DNA from: a virus
DNA: 64,000 bases
Direction: 5' to 3' (one strand)
IMG/VR virus record: IMGVR_UViG_3300013233_000246
Span: 1-64,000 of that record
Shown: positions 26,498 through 34,502 of the stretch, one piece after another
How positions within the stretch are numbered: position 1 is the stretch's first letter
Layout of the letters: every line of letters begins with the position of its first letter
The notes under the pieces: generated by a model
What the model was told of the DNA's origin: nothing
Database searches by the model: none
Seen by the model: the letters and a program-made list of their open reading frames with translations, nothing else
Translations under genes and position numbers: made by a program

Positions 26498-26505
26498 TAT
26501 TTATC
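26498..26505 (-). promoter_or_regulatory. T4-like late promoter, minus strand
   Basis: TATTTATC on the plus strand, that is GATAAATA on the minus strand, 34 bases before the minus ATG. Confidence 0.5.
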
Positions 26506-26533
26506 ATTAAATATATCAAGGAAATAAAAAACA

Positions 26534-26541
26534 TATAAATA
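26534..26541 (+). promoter_or_regulatory. Consensus T4 late promoter of fibre array
   Basis: Exact TATAAATA. Together with the minus-strand element at 26498 it forms a divergent late promoter pair. Confidence 0.75.
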
Positions 26542-26567
26542 TAGTAAACACTTTTTGGGAAAGAAAT

Positions 26568-26807
26568 ATGAACAATTTTGCACTAATTGATGAGCTAAAT
26601 ACAAAAAAAGAAGAAAATACATCCCCCTTAGCAGAAGGGATTGAATATCAGGAGTATGAATTGACAGTAGATGGTAAACCCCAATCTGTAAGTATCCCTC
26701 TTAAGGAATCTGAAAATTTTGAAAAGTATCTCACCGAATCTAATATTATATTAACGCGTAAGACACTGAAAGTTATCCTAAGAGAATTTCGTGGTATACG
26801 AGCATAA
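26568..26807 (+). CDS. Unknown small late protein (79 aa)
   Basis: 79 residues with an acidic N-terminal half (LIDELNTKKEENTSPLAEGIEYQEYELTV) and a basic tail (LTRKTLKVILREFRGIRA). Not recognised. It leads the fibre gene array behind a consensus late promoter, but no ribosome site is clear apart from GGGAAAG. Confidence 0.5.
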   Translation: MNNFALIDELNTKKEENTSPLAEGIEYQEYELTVDGKPQSVSIPLKESENFEKYLTESNIILTRKTLKVILREFRGIRA

Positions 26808-26821
26808 TTAGGTTATAATAA

Positions 26822-27316
26822 ATGACTTTTGTTTTAACAAGACCTACTTCCGGTGGTGCAGGTGGTGGCACAGTACCAGGGATGACAATATCTACAATAA
26901 ATGGTCAGCCTGTCCTCACATTAGAAGATACTACCCGTGGTAATAAAATATTGTCTGTGGCAGAAATACCTATAGTATATGCAGAAAATAAACTAGGAAA
27001 TAATGATTGGGTAGAGATTGGTAATGCCAATAATGCTGATACCGCTTACATTGCCACCTTTGATGGAACTATTGTTTCAGCAACCGCACAGTGTGAAAAT
27101 GTAAGAAATAATGACAAAAATATACATCTTTATATTAATAATGTTGATCAAGGTCCAATAGGTTCACTAATAGGCCCAACTTTGGATACTTTTATAAATA
27201 CCACAATAGATATTAATTTTAATCAATCAGATTCAATTAGGCTTAGATCTAAAAATGGAATATCTGGAAGAATAGAAGATACAGTAATAAAACTAGTACT
27301 AAAATGGAGAGGATAA
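26822..27316 (+). CDS. Stand-alone fibre tip domain (164 aa)
   Basis: After a short Gly-rich start, residues ~25-164 are a paralogue of the C-terminal domain of the 952-aa fibre encoded next: LEDTTRGNKILSVAEIP / LVDTSRGNKILSIGDTS, AENKLGNNDWVEIGNA / AENRVGNNDWLQIGSA, SGRIEDTVIKLVLKWRG / GGRIEDTVITLWIKWRG. Such C-terminal domains are usually trimeric receptor-binding or folding knobs. Here it exists as its own protein; its TAA is directly followed by the fibre ATG. Confidence 0.7.
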   Translation: MTFVLTRPTSGGAGGGTVPGMTISTINGQPVLTLEDTTRGNKILSVAEIPIVYAENKLGNNDWVEIGNANNADTAYIATFDGTIVSATAQCENVRNNDKNIHLYINNVDQGPIGSLIGPTLDTFINTTIDINFNQSDSIRLRSKNGISGRIEDTVIKLVLKWRG

Positions 27317-30175
27317 ATGAGTTTTATAGTTAGAAATTTAACAGCGGGAGCAGTTCTACTTGATGATCTTGGTATAGAGATACCAGCCGCAACAGATTTT
27401 GATATGCTTGACGAATCTGCTAATGATGTACAAGCATCTGGTCAAACGGGTGGTGATTTAAATGTACAAGTAAATGCGGGCAGTCTGGTAGTTCTTGATC
27501 CAAGAGATGGATTGACACCATTATCACAAGCCGACAGTATTTTAGTAATACAATTGCATAATGATCCAAATTGGGGCATACATGGTGCTGTAATAAATGA
27601 TTTGGATGATGTTGATACTACTGGCGCAGTAACCGGCGATGTATTGCAAATTGGTGGAACAGGAAGTTTTACTGTTGTTACACCTTCCGTATTGGGTGGA
27701 AATATAGCACTGGGAGATTTAAGTGATGTTTCTGATTCTACTGGTCATACCCTTGGTGAATTCTATATTTTAGAAGGTAATGGTGCTGGTGGACATACCA
27801 TGGTTAATGGTGCAACAGACACCTCGCTTTTTGTTCCATTTTTAGAAGATACGACTGGTAATGTTGTTGGTGGTGGTACGCAAACAGATATAACACTTAC
27901 CTATAATGTTGCCACGAATAAGATGGATGTATCAATTGATGATAATTTTCTTAGGAATACAGGTGATACATTAGATTCTGGTACGTTGAATGTTGCATCC
28001 GGTGCATCATTAGTGGTAGCTGCTGGTGGAGATTTAATAATTACAGACCCTCCTGTTAATGGTACTGACGCCACAAATAAAGATTATGTAGATTCTGTTG
28101 CGCAGGGGGCTGACGTAAAAGATTCTGTTAGGGTTGCAACAACTCCGGCTGGTGGTGATTTGGGTGGAACTTATAATGCCACAGGTGGCACAGGTGGCAC
28201 AGGTAATATAACAGGAATCTCTGGAAATACCATAGATGGTGTCGTACTTGCCACAGGTGAGCGTATAATTGTAAAAGATCAAACAGATACTAGACAAAAC
28301 GGTATATATGTTGTAGCGTCAGTAGTAGCTTCACCTGCAACTTTAAATATTGAACGTGCAACAGACCATGATGGAACCCCTGCCAATGAAGTGTCTGCTG
28401 GTAATTTAGCTTTTGTTGAACAAGGAACATCCAACGCCAACACGAGCTGGATTGTAACAGGAACAGGAACATTAACATTAAACACAGATAACATTAACTG
28501 GACACAATTTTCTGGTTCCGGATCATTTACAGCAGGCGCTGGTTTGGGTTTATCTGGTACACAATTTTTCTTAGATGTTAATAACTTAACTGGCATTGCC
28601 GCAATAGGTACAGATGAAATCGCTTTTAATGATGTTACTGATAATACTACCAAGAAGCGGTCATTCAATAGTATAATTTCTGATCTTAATATTTTCACCA
28701 GTGGAAATCTGACTGCATCGGATGGTGTTTTAATAACTGCCGGCGGCGATATTCAATTGGATATTACTAACTTGCCCACAGCAGCAACACCTTCATTGTT
28801 GGCAGAAATGGTATTTGATGTTGGTGGCACAGGAACACACAATAAAGCAACCGTTGGTGATTTTTTCAATGGTTTGGATGTACCTTACAATATCACTACA
28901 AATGGCATATTGGCAAGAACTGCAAATGATACTTATGCGTCACGAACATTAACAGCATCTATTTCAGCTGGTGAACAAGGTACTACTATAACAAATGGTG
29001 ACGGTGTATTAGGAAACCCAATTATTGGTATTGATGTTACTGGTCTTAATCTTTCTAGTAATGTTATGGCATCTACAGATGAATTATTGATGTTTGATGG
29101 TACGAACAATGTTAAAGTTTCTGGTCAACAAGTAGCCGATGGCGTTTCTGCTATTCTTGGTGGTTTAGGTAATGCTTATACTACTATACAAGGTGACATT
29201 GGCACTGCTGTAGCAGGAAGTACAACAGATACATTAGCGTTTATTGGTGCTGTTAATGGTGGTATAGTAACGGTGGCAACGGATAGTGCGCCAGATACTG
29301 TTACTTTTGCATTTGATTTGCCAGATCTCGCTGGTGGTGTAGGAACAGTAGCATTGACCGATACGATTGCTGTTGGTGAAGGATTAAATACTGTAACTTA
29401 TACATTCCAGGATATGGTTACTGATTTGGGCATTCCTAGTGGTGTTGGATCATTAACTGGAATTATTGTTGGAGATGGAGCAGGTAATTACATTGTTCGT
29501 TCCATAGCGGTTGATGGAGCAGGTGCTTTGGATGGTATTGCTATCACCAATTCCACTGGTGTTGCTGCCAATCCAACGATAGGATTAGATATAAACGGTA
29601 ATGTTGCAGCAGCAGAAGATTTGGCGGCAACAGATAAAGTTATTGGATATAATACATCCGCAAATGCGAATCAGACATTTACTGGTCAAGAGGTTGCTAA
29701 TGGCGTTTCTACCATGTTAGGTCTTGGTGGATTGGCAGTTACTACAATAAATGCAAGTGTAGGTACACAGGATGTATTAACATTGGTTGATACATCAAGA
29801 GGTAATAAAATATTATCTATTGGTGATACTTCTGTCACATGGGCAGAAAACCGAGTTGGTAATAATGACTGGCTACAGATTGGATCTGCCGTAGATGCAA
29901 AATCAGGATATATAGTTCCACTCAATGCTACTATTGTAAAAGTAACAGCACACACTGAAAATAATAAAGGTCATACTAAACCTATATTATTGTATGTAAA
30001 TGGTGCACTTAACAGTACAATAGGTACATTTAACGGAGTCGCAGGTGAAGATACTTTTGAAGATGTAACGGTAGATATTAATGTTGCTGCTGGTGATAAA
30101 TTGCGTTTGCGTGGTGGAACAGGTGGGCGTATTGAAGATACTGTCATCACACTTTGGATCAAATGGCGAGGATAA
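27317..30175 (+). CDS. Tail fibre protein (952 aa)
   Basis: N-terminal module MSFIVRNLTAGAVLLDDLGIEI ... VLDPRDGLTPLSQADSI is shared with the gene at 30215 and is a likely attachment domain. Next comes a KDYVDSVAQG repeat typical of tail fibres, then a ~130-residue beta module (VRVATTPAGGDLGGTY ... RIIVKDQTDTRQNGIYVV ... LNTDNINWTQF) also found in the 41678 fibre. Repetitive Gly/Thr/Asp-rich shaft follows, then the tip domain shared with 26822. Binds host surface receptors by analogy. Confidence 0.82.
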   Translation: MSFIVRNLTAGAVLLDDLGIEIPAATDFDMLDESANDVQASGQTGGDLNVQVNAGSLVVLDPRDGLTPLSQADSILVIQLHNDPNWGIHGAVINDLDDVDTTGAVTGDVLQIGGTGSFTVVTPSVLGGNIALGDLSDVSDSTGHTLGEFYILEGNGAGGHTMVNGATDTSLFVPFLEDTTGNVVGGGTQTDITLTYNVATNKMDVSIDDNFLRNTGDTLDSGTLNVASGASLVVAAGGDLIITDPPVNGTDATNKDYVDSVAQGADVKDSVRVATTPAGGDLGGTYNATGGTGGTGNITGISGNTIDGVVLATGERIIVKDQTDTRQNGIYVVASVVASPATLNIERATDHDGTPANEVSAGNLAFVEQGTSNANTSWIVTGTGTLTLNTDNINWTQFSGSGSFTAGAGLGLSGTQFFLDVNNLTGIAAIGTDEIAFNDVTDNTTKKRSFNSIISDLNIFTSGNLTASDGVLITAGGDIQLDITNLPTAATPSLLAEMVFDVGGTGTHNKATVGDFFNGLDVPYNITTNGILARTANDTYASRTLTASISAGEQGTTITNGDGVLGNPIIGIDVTGLNLSSNVMASTDELLMFDGTNNVKVSGQQVADGVSAILGGLGNAYTTIQGDIGTAVAGSTTDTLAFIGAVNGGIVTVATDSAPDTVTFAFDLPDLAGGVGTVALTDTIAVGEGLNTVTYTFQDMVTDLGIPSGVGSLTGIIVGDGAGNYIVRSIAVDGAGALDGIAITNSTGVAANPTIGLDINGNVAAAEDLAATDKVIGYNTSANANQTFTGQEVANGVSTMLGLGGLAVTTINASVGTQDVLTLVDTSRGNKILSIGDTSVTWAENRVGNNDWLQIGSAVDAKSGYIVPLNATIVKVTAHTENNKGHTKPILLYVNGALNSTIGTFNGVAGEDTFEDVTVDINVAAGDKLRLRGGTGGRIEDTVITLWIKWRG

Positions 30176-30177
30176 AG

Positions 30178-30203
30178 TTTGTGGGGAATAATACCCCCAC
30201 AAA
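30178..30203 (+). other. Hairpin without T-tract between fibre genes
   Basis: Stem TTTGTGGGG/CCCCACAAA with an 8-base loop, between the stop at 30175 and the ATG at 30215. No T run follows on either strand, so it may stabilise or process RNA rather than terminate. Confidence 0.5.
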
Positions 30204-30214
30204 ATTAAATAATA

Positions 30215-30718
30215 ATGAGTTTTATAATACGCAATATTTCTGGTGCGCCAATAGAAGTTGATGATATTGGTATACGTTTAGAGATTGGAGAAGATGTAAG
30301 TCTTGTTGAGGAAGCATCCAAAGATATTGCGGTATCCGATGATTTAATATTAGCGATACAGAATTCTGAAATTATTGTTTTGGATCCTCTTGATGGATTG
30401 ACGCCATTAACACAAGCCCAAAGTATTGAAGCGATTCGGGTTGCAAATGATCCTCATTTTAGGATTCATGGTGGTGAATTATCACAATTAGATGATGTGT
30501 CTAACACAGTACCACCTGATGGTTATGTATTGACGTATAATCAAATATTACAATTGTGGGAACCACAGGCAGGAGGGGGAAGTGGTGGACCAGCTGCATC
30601 ATGTTTCCCATTTTTTAAATCTGATGGTACGGAAGATGATATTAAAGTAACAGGCGGCCAATTTCCATTTTTTAAATCTGATGGTACACAAGATAATATA
30701 ATAATACAAATTTGTTAA
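30215..30718 (+). CDS. Short fibre-module protein (167 aa)
   Basis: Residues 1-~95 are a second copy of the fibre attachment module (MSFIIRNISGAPIEVDDIGIRL ... IIVLDPLDGLTPLTQAQSI). It then has a YVLTYNQILQLWEPQ segment, a Gly-rich linker and two copies of FPFFKSDGTxD near the C-terminus. The repeats are encoded by a 23-bp direct repeat. It lacks shaft and tip, so it may be an adaptor or a recombination remnant of a larger fibre. Confidence 0.65.
   Translation: MSFIIRNISGAPIEVDDIGIRLEIGEDVSLVEEASKDIAVSDDLILAIQNSEIIVLDPLDGLTPLTQAQSIEAIRVANDPHFRIHGGELSQLDDVSNTVPPDGYVLTYNQILQLWEPQAGGGSGGPAASCFPFFKSDGTEDDIKVTGGQFPFFKSDGTQDNIIIQIC
30608..30687 (+). repeat. 23-bp perfect direct repeat
   Basis: The same 23 bases, starting CCATTTTTTAAATC, occur at 30608-30630 and 30665-30687, a 57-base (19-codon) period that encodes the FPFFKSDGT duplication. 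Confidence 0.85.
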
Positions 30719-30727
30719 GGAATAAGA

Positions 30728-31624
30728 ATGGCAGATAAAATACCAGTACGGGCAAGATTTATAGGTACAGATGTAACCGCCTTGCAAGAATTTGAACCTA
30801 CAGATACAATTGCACTGTCAATTATATCTGGTTTCGCAGCTGGTGTAACTATAGAACTTGGCAATAATAGCATTGCTGCTTTGGCGGATGTTAATACACC
30901 TACACCAGCAAATAACGAAGTGTTGACTTTTAATAGTGGTACTGGTAAATGGGAAGCACAAGTATCTCCAGGAAATAGTGCTGCTATTTGGGGAAATATC
31001 ACAGGCACGTTATCAAATCAATTAGATTTACAATCAGTATTGGATACAAAGATTGAAACAGCTTCTAATGTTGGAACTGGTGATGGTGTATTTGCACAAA
31101 AAGTAGCACAGGATTTAGAATTAAAAACATTGGTAGCAGGTGAGAGTATCCAGATAACACCATCTGCAACAGAATTGTTGATTGATAGTAGAAGGGATAA
31201 ATTTTTTGCACATAACGGAGGAATTACCCAAACCTTTGGGAGTGGTCGTATAACTGTTTTGTTTCCAACAGTAGCTAGGAGTGATGCTGCATATACATAT
31301 AATTCTGGTGAAGTTACAATCAACACCGCCGGGTGGTATTTTATAGAATATCAAGTATCTGCTGATAACACAGGAAATTCAAGATCGACATCGGAGATAG
31401 GTGTTACGATAAATTCACTAACAACTTTCCAACCAGGGTCATTTGGATACGGATATCATAGAAATTCATCTGATGGCAAAGGTTCATTTACTGGTAGAAT
31501 ATTAGTACAATTATCAGTCAATGATATAATTCGTATTAGAATTCGTAGAGATGGTAGTGGATCTACATTAGAAACATTACCAGATGCTTGTAGATTGACA
31601 ATAATTAGTACGGGAGCACCATAA
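30728..31624 (+). CDS. Fibre protein with C1q/TNF-like tip
   Basis: 298 residues. The N-terminal part has the fibre motif IAALADVNTPTPANNEVLTFNSGTGKWEAQ and a coiled SNQLDLQSVLDTKIET stretch. The C-terminal ~140 residues (FFAHNGGITQTF ... AYTYNSGEVTINTAGWYFIEYQVSA ... SVNDIIRIRIRRDGSG) read as a C1q/TNF-type trimeric jelly-roll, a common receptor-binding end. Belongs to the series of short fibre-like genes. Confidence 0.7.
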   Translation: MADKIPVRARFIGTDVTALQEFEPTDTIALSIISGFAAGVTIELGNNSIAALADVNTPTPANNEVLTFNSGTGKWEAQVSPGNSAAIWGNITGTLSNQLDLQSVLDTKIETASNVGTGDGVFAQKVAQDLELKTLVAGESIQITPSATELLIDSRRDKFFAHNGGITQTFGSGRITVLFPTVARSDAAYTYNSGEVTINTAGWYFIEYQVSADNTGNSRSTSEIGVTINSLTTFQPGSFGYGYHRNSSDGKGSFTGRILVQLSVNDIIRIRIRRDGSGSTLETLPDACRLTIISTGAP

Positions 31625-32439
31625 TGTCAGTAGAAGTAATTAAAACATTTACCACCACATGTTATGGAGCAGTGCACGATGCAATAAATAATGATGCAGC
31701 TTTTTCTGCTGTAACATTAGAACAAGTTGTAGCATCAGGTGGAACAACCACATCATTTTTCTTTAGCACTGTATTAACTGGACCGGAAGATATAGCGCTA
31801 GACAATTTATTGGCTGTGTGGGTATGCCCCCCTACTGTGTCACCGGACAGCCCTAATGGAACATTAGTATCCACAGAACTTGATACGGTAGATGTATCAG
31901 CAATAACAGAAGATTCATATATTATATATGATTTTTCCGCGAGTAAATGGGATATAATTCCAACTCCAACCAGTGGATCTTCTGGAAAACTATTACAGGT
32001 TAAAATGGGGGATATTCCTGCACAATCAGGCACCACCAAAATACCAAAAGATTCCTCAGTGCCATTAATAACAGAGGGGTCTGAAATATGGTCGCAAACT
32101 TTCACGCCAACAAATACCGCAAGCGTAATACGAATAAATACTAACGTGACTGCATCCTTCTCTGAAGATAAAAAGAATATAGTTTTTGCAGTTTTTCGGG
32201 ATAATGTGTGCATCGGAACAGCATTGCAAAATATAACTAAAAAGAAATCTGGATTTGTTGTATCATTATCTGTTACAGACTTACCTAATACTATAACTTC
32301 GGTTACGTATTCAGTAAGAGTGGGTAGAACTGGAAACAATGATGTGTGGTATATAAACGATATTCATAATACTCCAAATGCATTTGGTGGTACATTAATT
32401 AATAATGGATATTCTGTTGAAGAGTTGGAGATAATATAA
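31624..32439 (+). CDS. Fibre-associated beta protein (271 aa)
   Basis: The start overlaps the preceding stop (TAATG). The middle contains DTVDVSAITEDSYIIYDFSASKWDIIP, a variant of the fibre ALADV...L.Y....KW motif. The C-terminal ~130 residues (SEIWSQTFTPTNTASVIRINTNVTAS ... VFAVFRDNVCIGTAL ... TYSVRVGRTGN) form a beta-sandwich typical of fibre tips. No catalytic motif seen. A role in host contact is inferred from context. Confidence 0.6.
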   Translation: MSVEVIKTFTTTCYGAVHDAINNDAAFSAVTLEQVVASGGTTTSFFFSTVLTGPEDIALDNLLAVWVCPPTVSPDSPNGTLVSTELDTVDVSAITEDSYIIYDFSASKWDIIPTPTSGSSGKLLQVKMGDIPAQSGTTKIPKDSSVPLITEGSEIWSQTFTPTNTASVIRINTNVTASFSEDKKNIVFAVFRDNVCIGTALQNITKKKSGFVVSLSVTDLPNTITSVTYSVRVGRTGNNDVWYINDIHNTPNAFGGTLINNGYSVEELEII

Positions 32440-33050
32440 TGCCAAACTATATAGAAATCATAGGTAGATGTTTTGATAGCGTAGAAGCTTCAGTTGTTCA
32501 AGGTGGTGATCCAACAATATATACGGATATTGTTTGGTCAAGTACACCAATCCCCCAAGCAACATTAGATGCTGGGGATTGTACTGGTTCGTTGGTAACA
32601 ACATCTGTCAATTTGGAATCTGGTGAGGGAATTATATTACCACTAACCTTTAATCATGAATCTACTGCTAAAAATAAATGGCTCTCTCATGAGGGGGATA
32701 CAGGACTATCAAGTGATGAAACACCAGCAATAATACCTTTTTCGTGTAAACTTGTTGGTATGACATTTAGCAATTCTAAAAATAGTGTTGAAACAGACGT
32801 TGAGGTATATCAAACACCGAAGAATAGTAGTACACGAACACTGGATTCGACTTGGCAAATAAGAGCGTCCAGGTCGGGATACAAAACGAATGTCGTAGAA
32901 ACTATCTTCGAAGCTGGATCAAAAATAGGAATATATCTTAGGGATAAGGGAACGGATCCGAAGAGAGTAGTGGTAATTTTATATGTTCAAATATTACAAC
33001 TACTACCAGAAGAAAATACAGAAGATTATACAACTTCTGATGATGATTAA
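32439..33050 (+). CDS. Fibre-associated beta protein (203 aa)
   Basis: TAATG-coupled to the preceding gene. N-terminal MPNYIEIIGRCFDSVEAS, then a beta-rich region (IILPLTFNHESTAKNKWLSHEG ... FSCKLVGMTFSN ... DVEVYQTPKNSS ... AGSKIGIYLRDKG) with the outline of a jelly-roll tip domain. Acidic C-terminus. Family unknown; one of a row of small structural genes. Confidence 0.55.
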   Translation: MPNYIEIIGRCFDSVEASVVQGGDPTIYTDIVWSSTPIPQATLDAGDCTGSLVTTSVNLESGEGIILPLTFNHESTAKNKWLSHEGDTGLSSDETPAIIPFSCKLVGMTFSNSKNSVETDVEVYQTPKNSSTRTLDSTWQIRASRSGYKTNVVETIFEAGSKIGIYLRDKGTDPKRVVVILYVQILQLLPEENTEDYTTSDDD

Positions 33051-33061
33051 GAGGAAAAATA

Positions 33062-34015
33062 ATGTCACAAATAGTACGAATAAAGAACAACACTATCATT
33101 GATAAAAAATGGGCGGGTCAGTCGGTGTTAGCTGGTACATATTATGATATACCAGAATCGGAAATATCGGCTTGGAAAGATGATGATATGGTATTCACCG
33201 CTATAGCGAATGGAGACGTTATTGTTAACAAAGGCTCGGATATAACGGATGACATATTAGACATAACAGAAGCATGGAAATGGATGCTTGGCGATACATT
33301 ACCAATATCTTCACTTGGCAAACAACTATCAGTTCATTCTTCTACTAAACCGGAAGTTAACGGAAAAGAATTTTTCTTACAATGGACCGGAGCTGGTGAT
33401 GATGTAACTAATGGAATAATTGGGGAAGGAGAATTGCTTTCGTTTTCACTAACTCCCACCGATGCTTCAATAAGTAAAGAGATAAGATTTGATCCACAGT
33501 TTGGTGATACCTACATACATGAAGGATATGCAAAGTGGTATCATGATTTGAATGTATCTAATGGTGCAGGAGATTATATGTCAGCCATGATAGTTTCGGA
33601 TCCAACACAATTACAAACGGTTGCCAGTTTAGATTGTGTGATTGTAAATGATTGGGTTAAATATGCACCTGGTGGTGCGGGTACTGGTACACATGGTTTC
33701 GCCGCAACCCCCATATTAGTTCCTAGAGGATTTAGTAAAGATGGGGATTGGGATTATGATGGAACAAACCTCACACCAAATTTGTTAGGTACTGGTGGTT
33801 ATAATATATCTAGTGTTGAGAGAATTGTTCATAGATATATTAATAAAATACCTATGTGCTTTACTAGTAATTCATTCAACAGACTAACATCAGATGAAAC
33901 AGCATACTTACCACCAGGATATTTTATACGCGTAACAGCATTTAATGTATCTGCTTCCAATTGGAATTGTGCGTTTATGTTTGAAGTTTATAGGGAAAGA
34001 ACAGCAGTACCATAA
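33062..34015 (+). CDS. Fibre or virion beta protein (317 aa)
   Basis: The N-terminus MSQIVRIKNNTIIDKKWAGQSVLAGTYYDIPESE resembles a small attachment domain, functionally like the MSF(I)RN modules of the neighbouring fibres. The rest is beta-rich and aromatic (DTYIHEGYAKWYHDLNVSNGAGDYMSAMIVSDP ... PPGYFIRVTAFNVSASNWNCAFMFEVYRE). GAGG ribosome site. Specific function unknown. Confidence 0.55.
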   Translation: MSQIVRIKNNTIIDKKWAGQSVLAGTYYDIPESEISAWKDDDMVFTAIANGDVIVNKGSDITDDILDITEAWKWMLGDTLPISSLGKQLSVHSSTKPEVNGKEFFLQWTGAGDDVTNGIIGEGELLSFSLTPTDASISKEIRFDPQFGDTYIHEGYAKWYHDLNVSNGAGDYMSAMIVSDPTQLQTVASLDCVIVNDWVKYAPGGAGTGTHGFAATPILVPRGFSKDGDWDYDGTNLTPNLLGTGGYNISSVERIVHRYINKIPMCFTSNSFNRLTSDETAYLPPGYFIRVTAFNVSASNWNCAFMFEVYRERTAVP

Positions 34016-34025
34016 GGAGAAATAT

Positions 34026-34448
34026 ATGTATAAATGTAAACATTTTATAATACAAGAACTAGTATCACCAGGAACTTTTCAAAAGCGTGGTGAAAAAGCA
34101 TGGCAATTATTGGACGACGGGATGCTGATGACATTAGATCGTTTGCGCGACAAATATGGCAAAATGACCGTCAATAATTGGAAATGGGGTGGTGATCGTG
34201 AATGGTCGTGTCTACGAACAGCAGATAGTCCATGGTTTAGCACATACAGCCAGCATTCTTTTGGTAGGGCAGCTGATATAATATTTGCTGATGTAACAGC
34301 AGAATCCGTACGGCAGGATATATTGGCAAATCCAGACGAATTTGCCTTTGAATTTATCAACAGTTTTGAAGAAAATACATCTTGGTTGCATTTTGACGTT
34401 AGAAATTGTGATAGAGTTCTTACATATCCAATACCTATGAAAAAATAG
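34026..34448 (+). CDS. M15-family peptidase, cell-wall type
   Basis: ATG at 34026 with AAGGAG upstream; 140 residues. Zinc-site motif SQHSFGRAADI (His77, Asp84) and WLHFDVR (His122) match D-Ala-D-Ala carboxypeptidase/endolysin-type M15 enzymes, which hydrolyse peptidoglycan peptide bonds. No signal peptide or membrane segment. It lies inside the fibre gene series rather than beside a holin, so it could be the endolysin or a virion enzyme used during entry. Confidence 0.82.
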   Translation: MYKCKHFIIQELVSPGTFQKRGEKAWQLLDDGMLMTLDRLRDKYGKMTVNNWKWGGDREWSCLRTADSPWFSTYSQHSFGRAADIIFADVTAESVRQDILANPDEFAFEFINSFEENTSWLHFDVRNCDRVLTYPIPMKK

Positions 34449-34464
34449 TCTGTATACCACATGT

Positions 34465-34472
34465 GATAAATA
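34465..34472 (+). promoter_or_regulatory. T4-like late promoter
   Basis: GATAAATA followed by C, 30 bases before the fibre ATG at 34503. Confidence 0.5.
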
Positions 34473-34502
34473 CATGAAAGATATGTATTTAGGATAAATC
34501 GC

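Noticed and set aside
28141-28200. GGTGGCACA short repeats resembling a CRISPR or microsatellite
   Set aside because: Codon-level Gly/Thr repetition in a fibre shaft; no spacers or conserved direct repeats.
31662-32339. 225-codon open frame on the minus strand
   Set aside because: Lies wholly antisense to a fibre-type gene that is tightly coupled with its neighbours; no recognisable domain or start signal.
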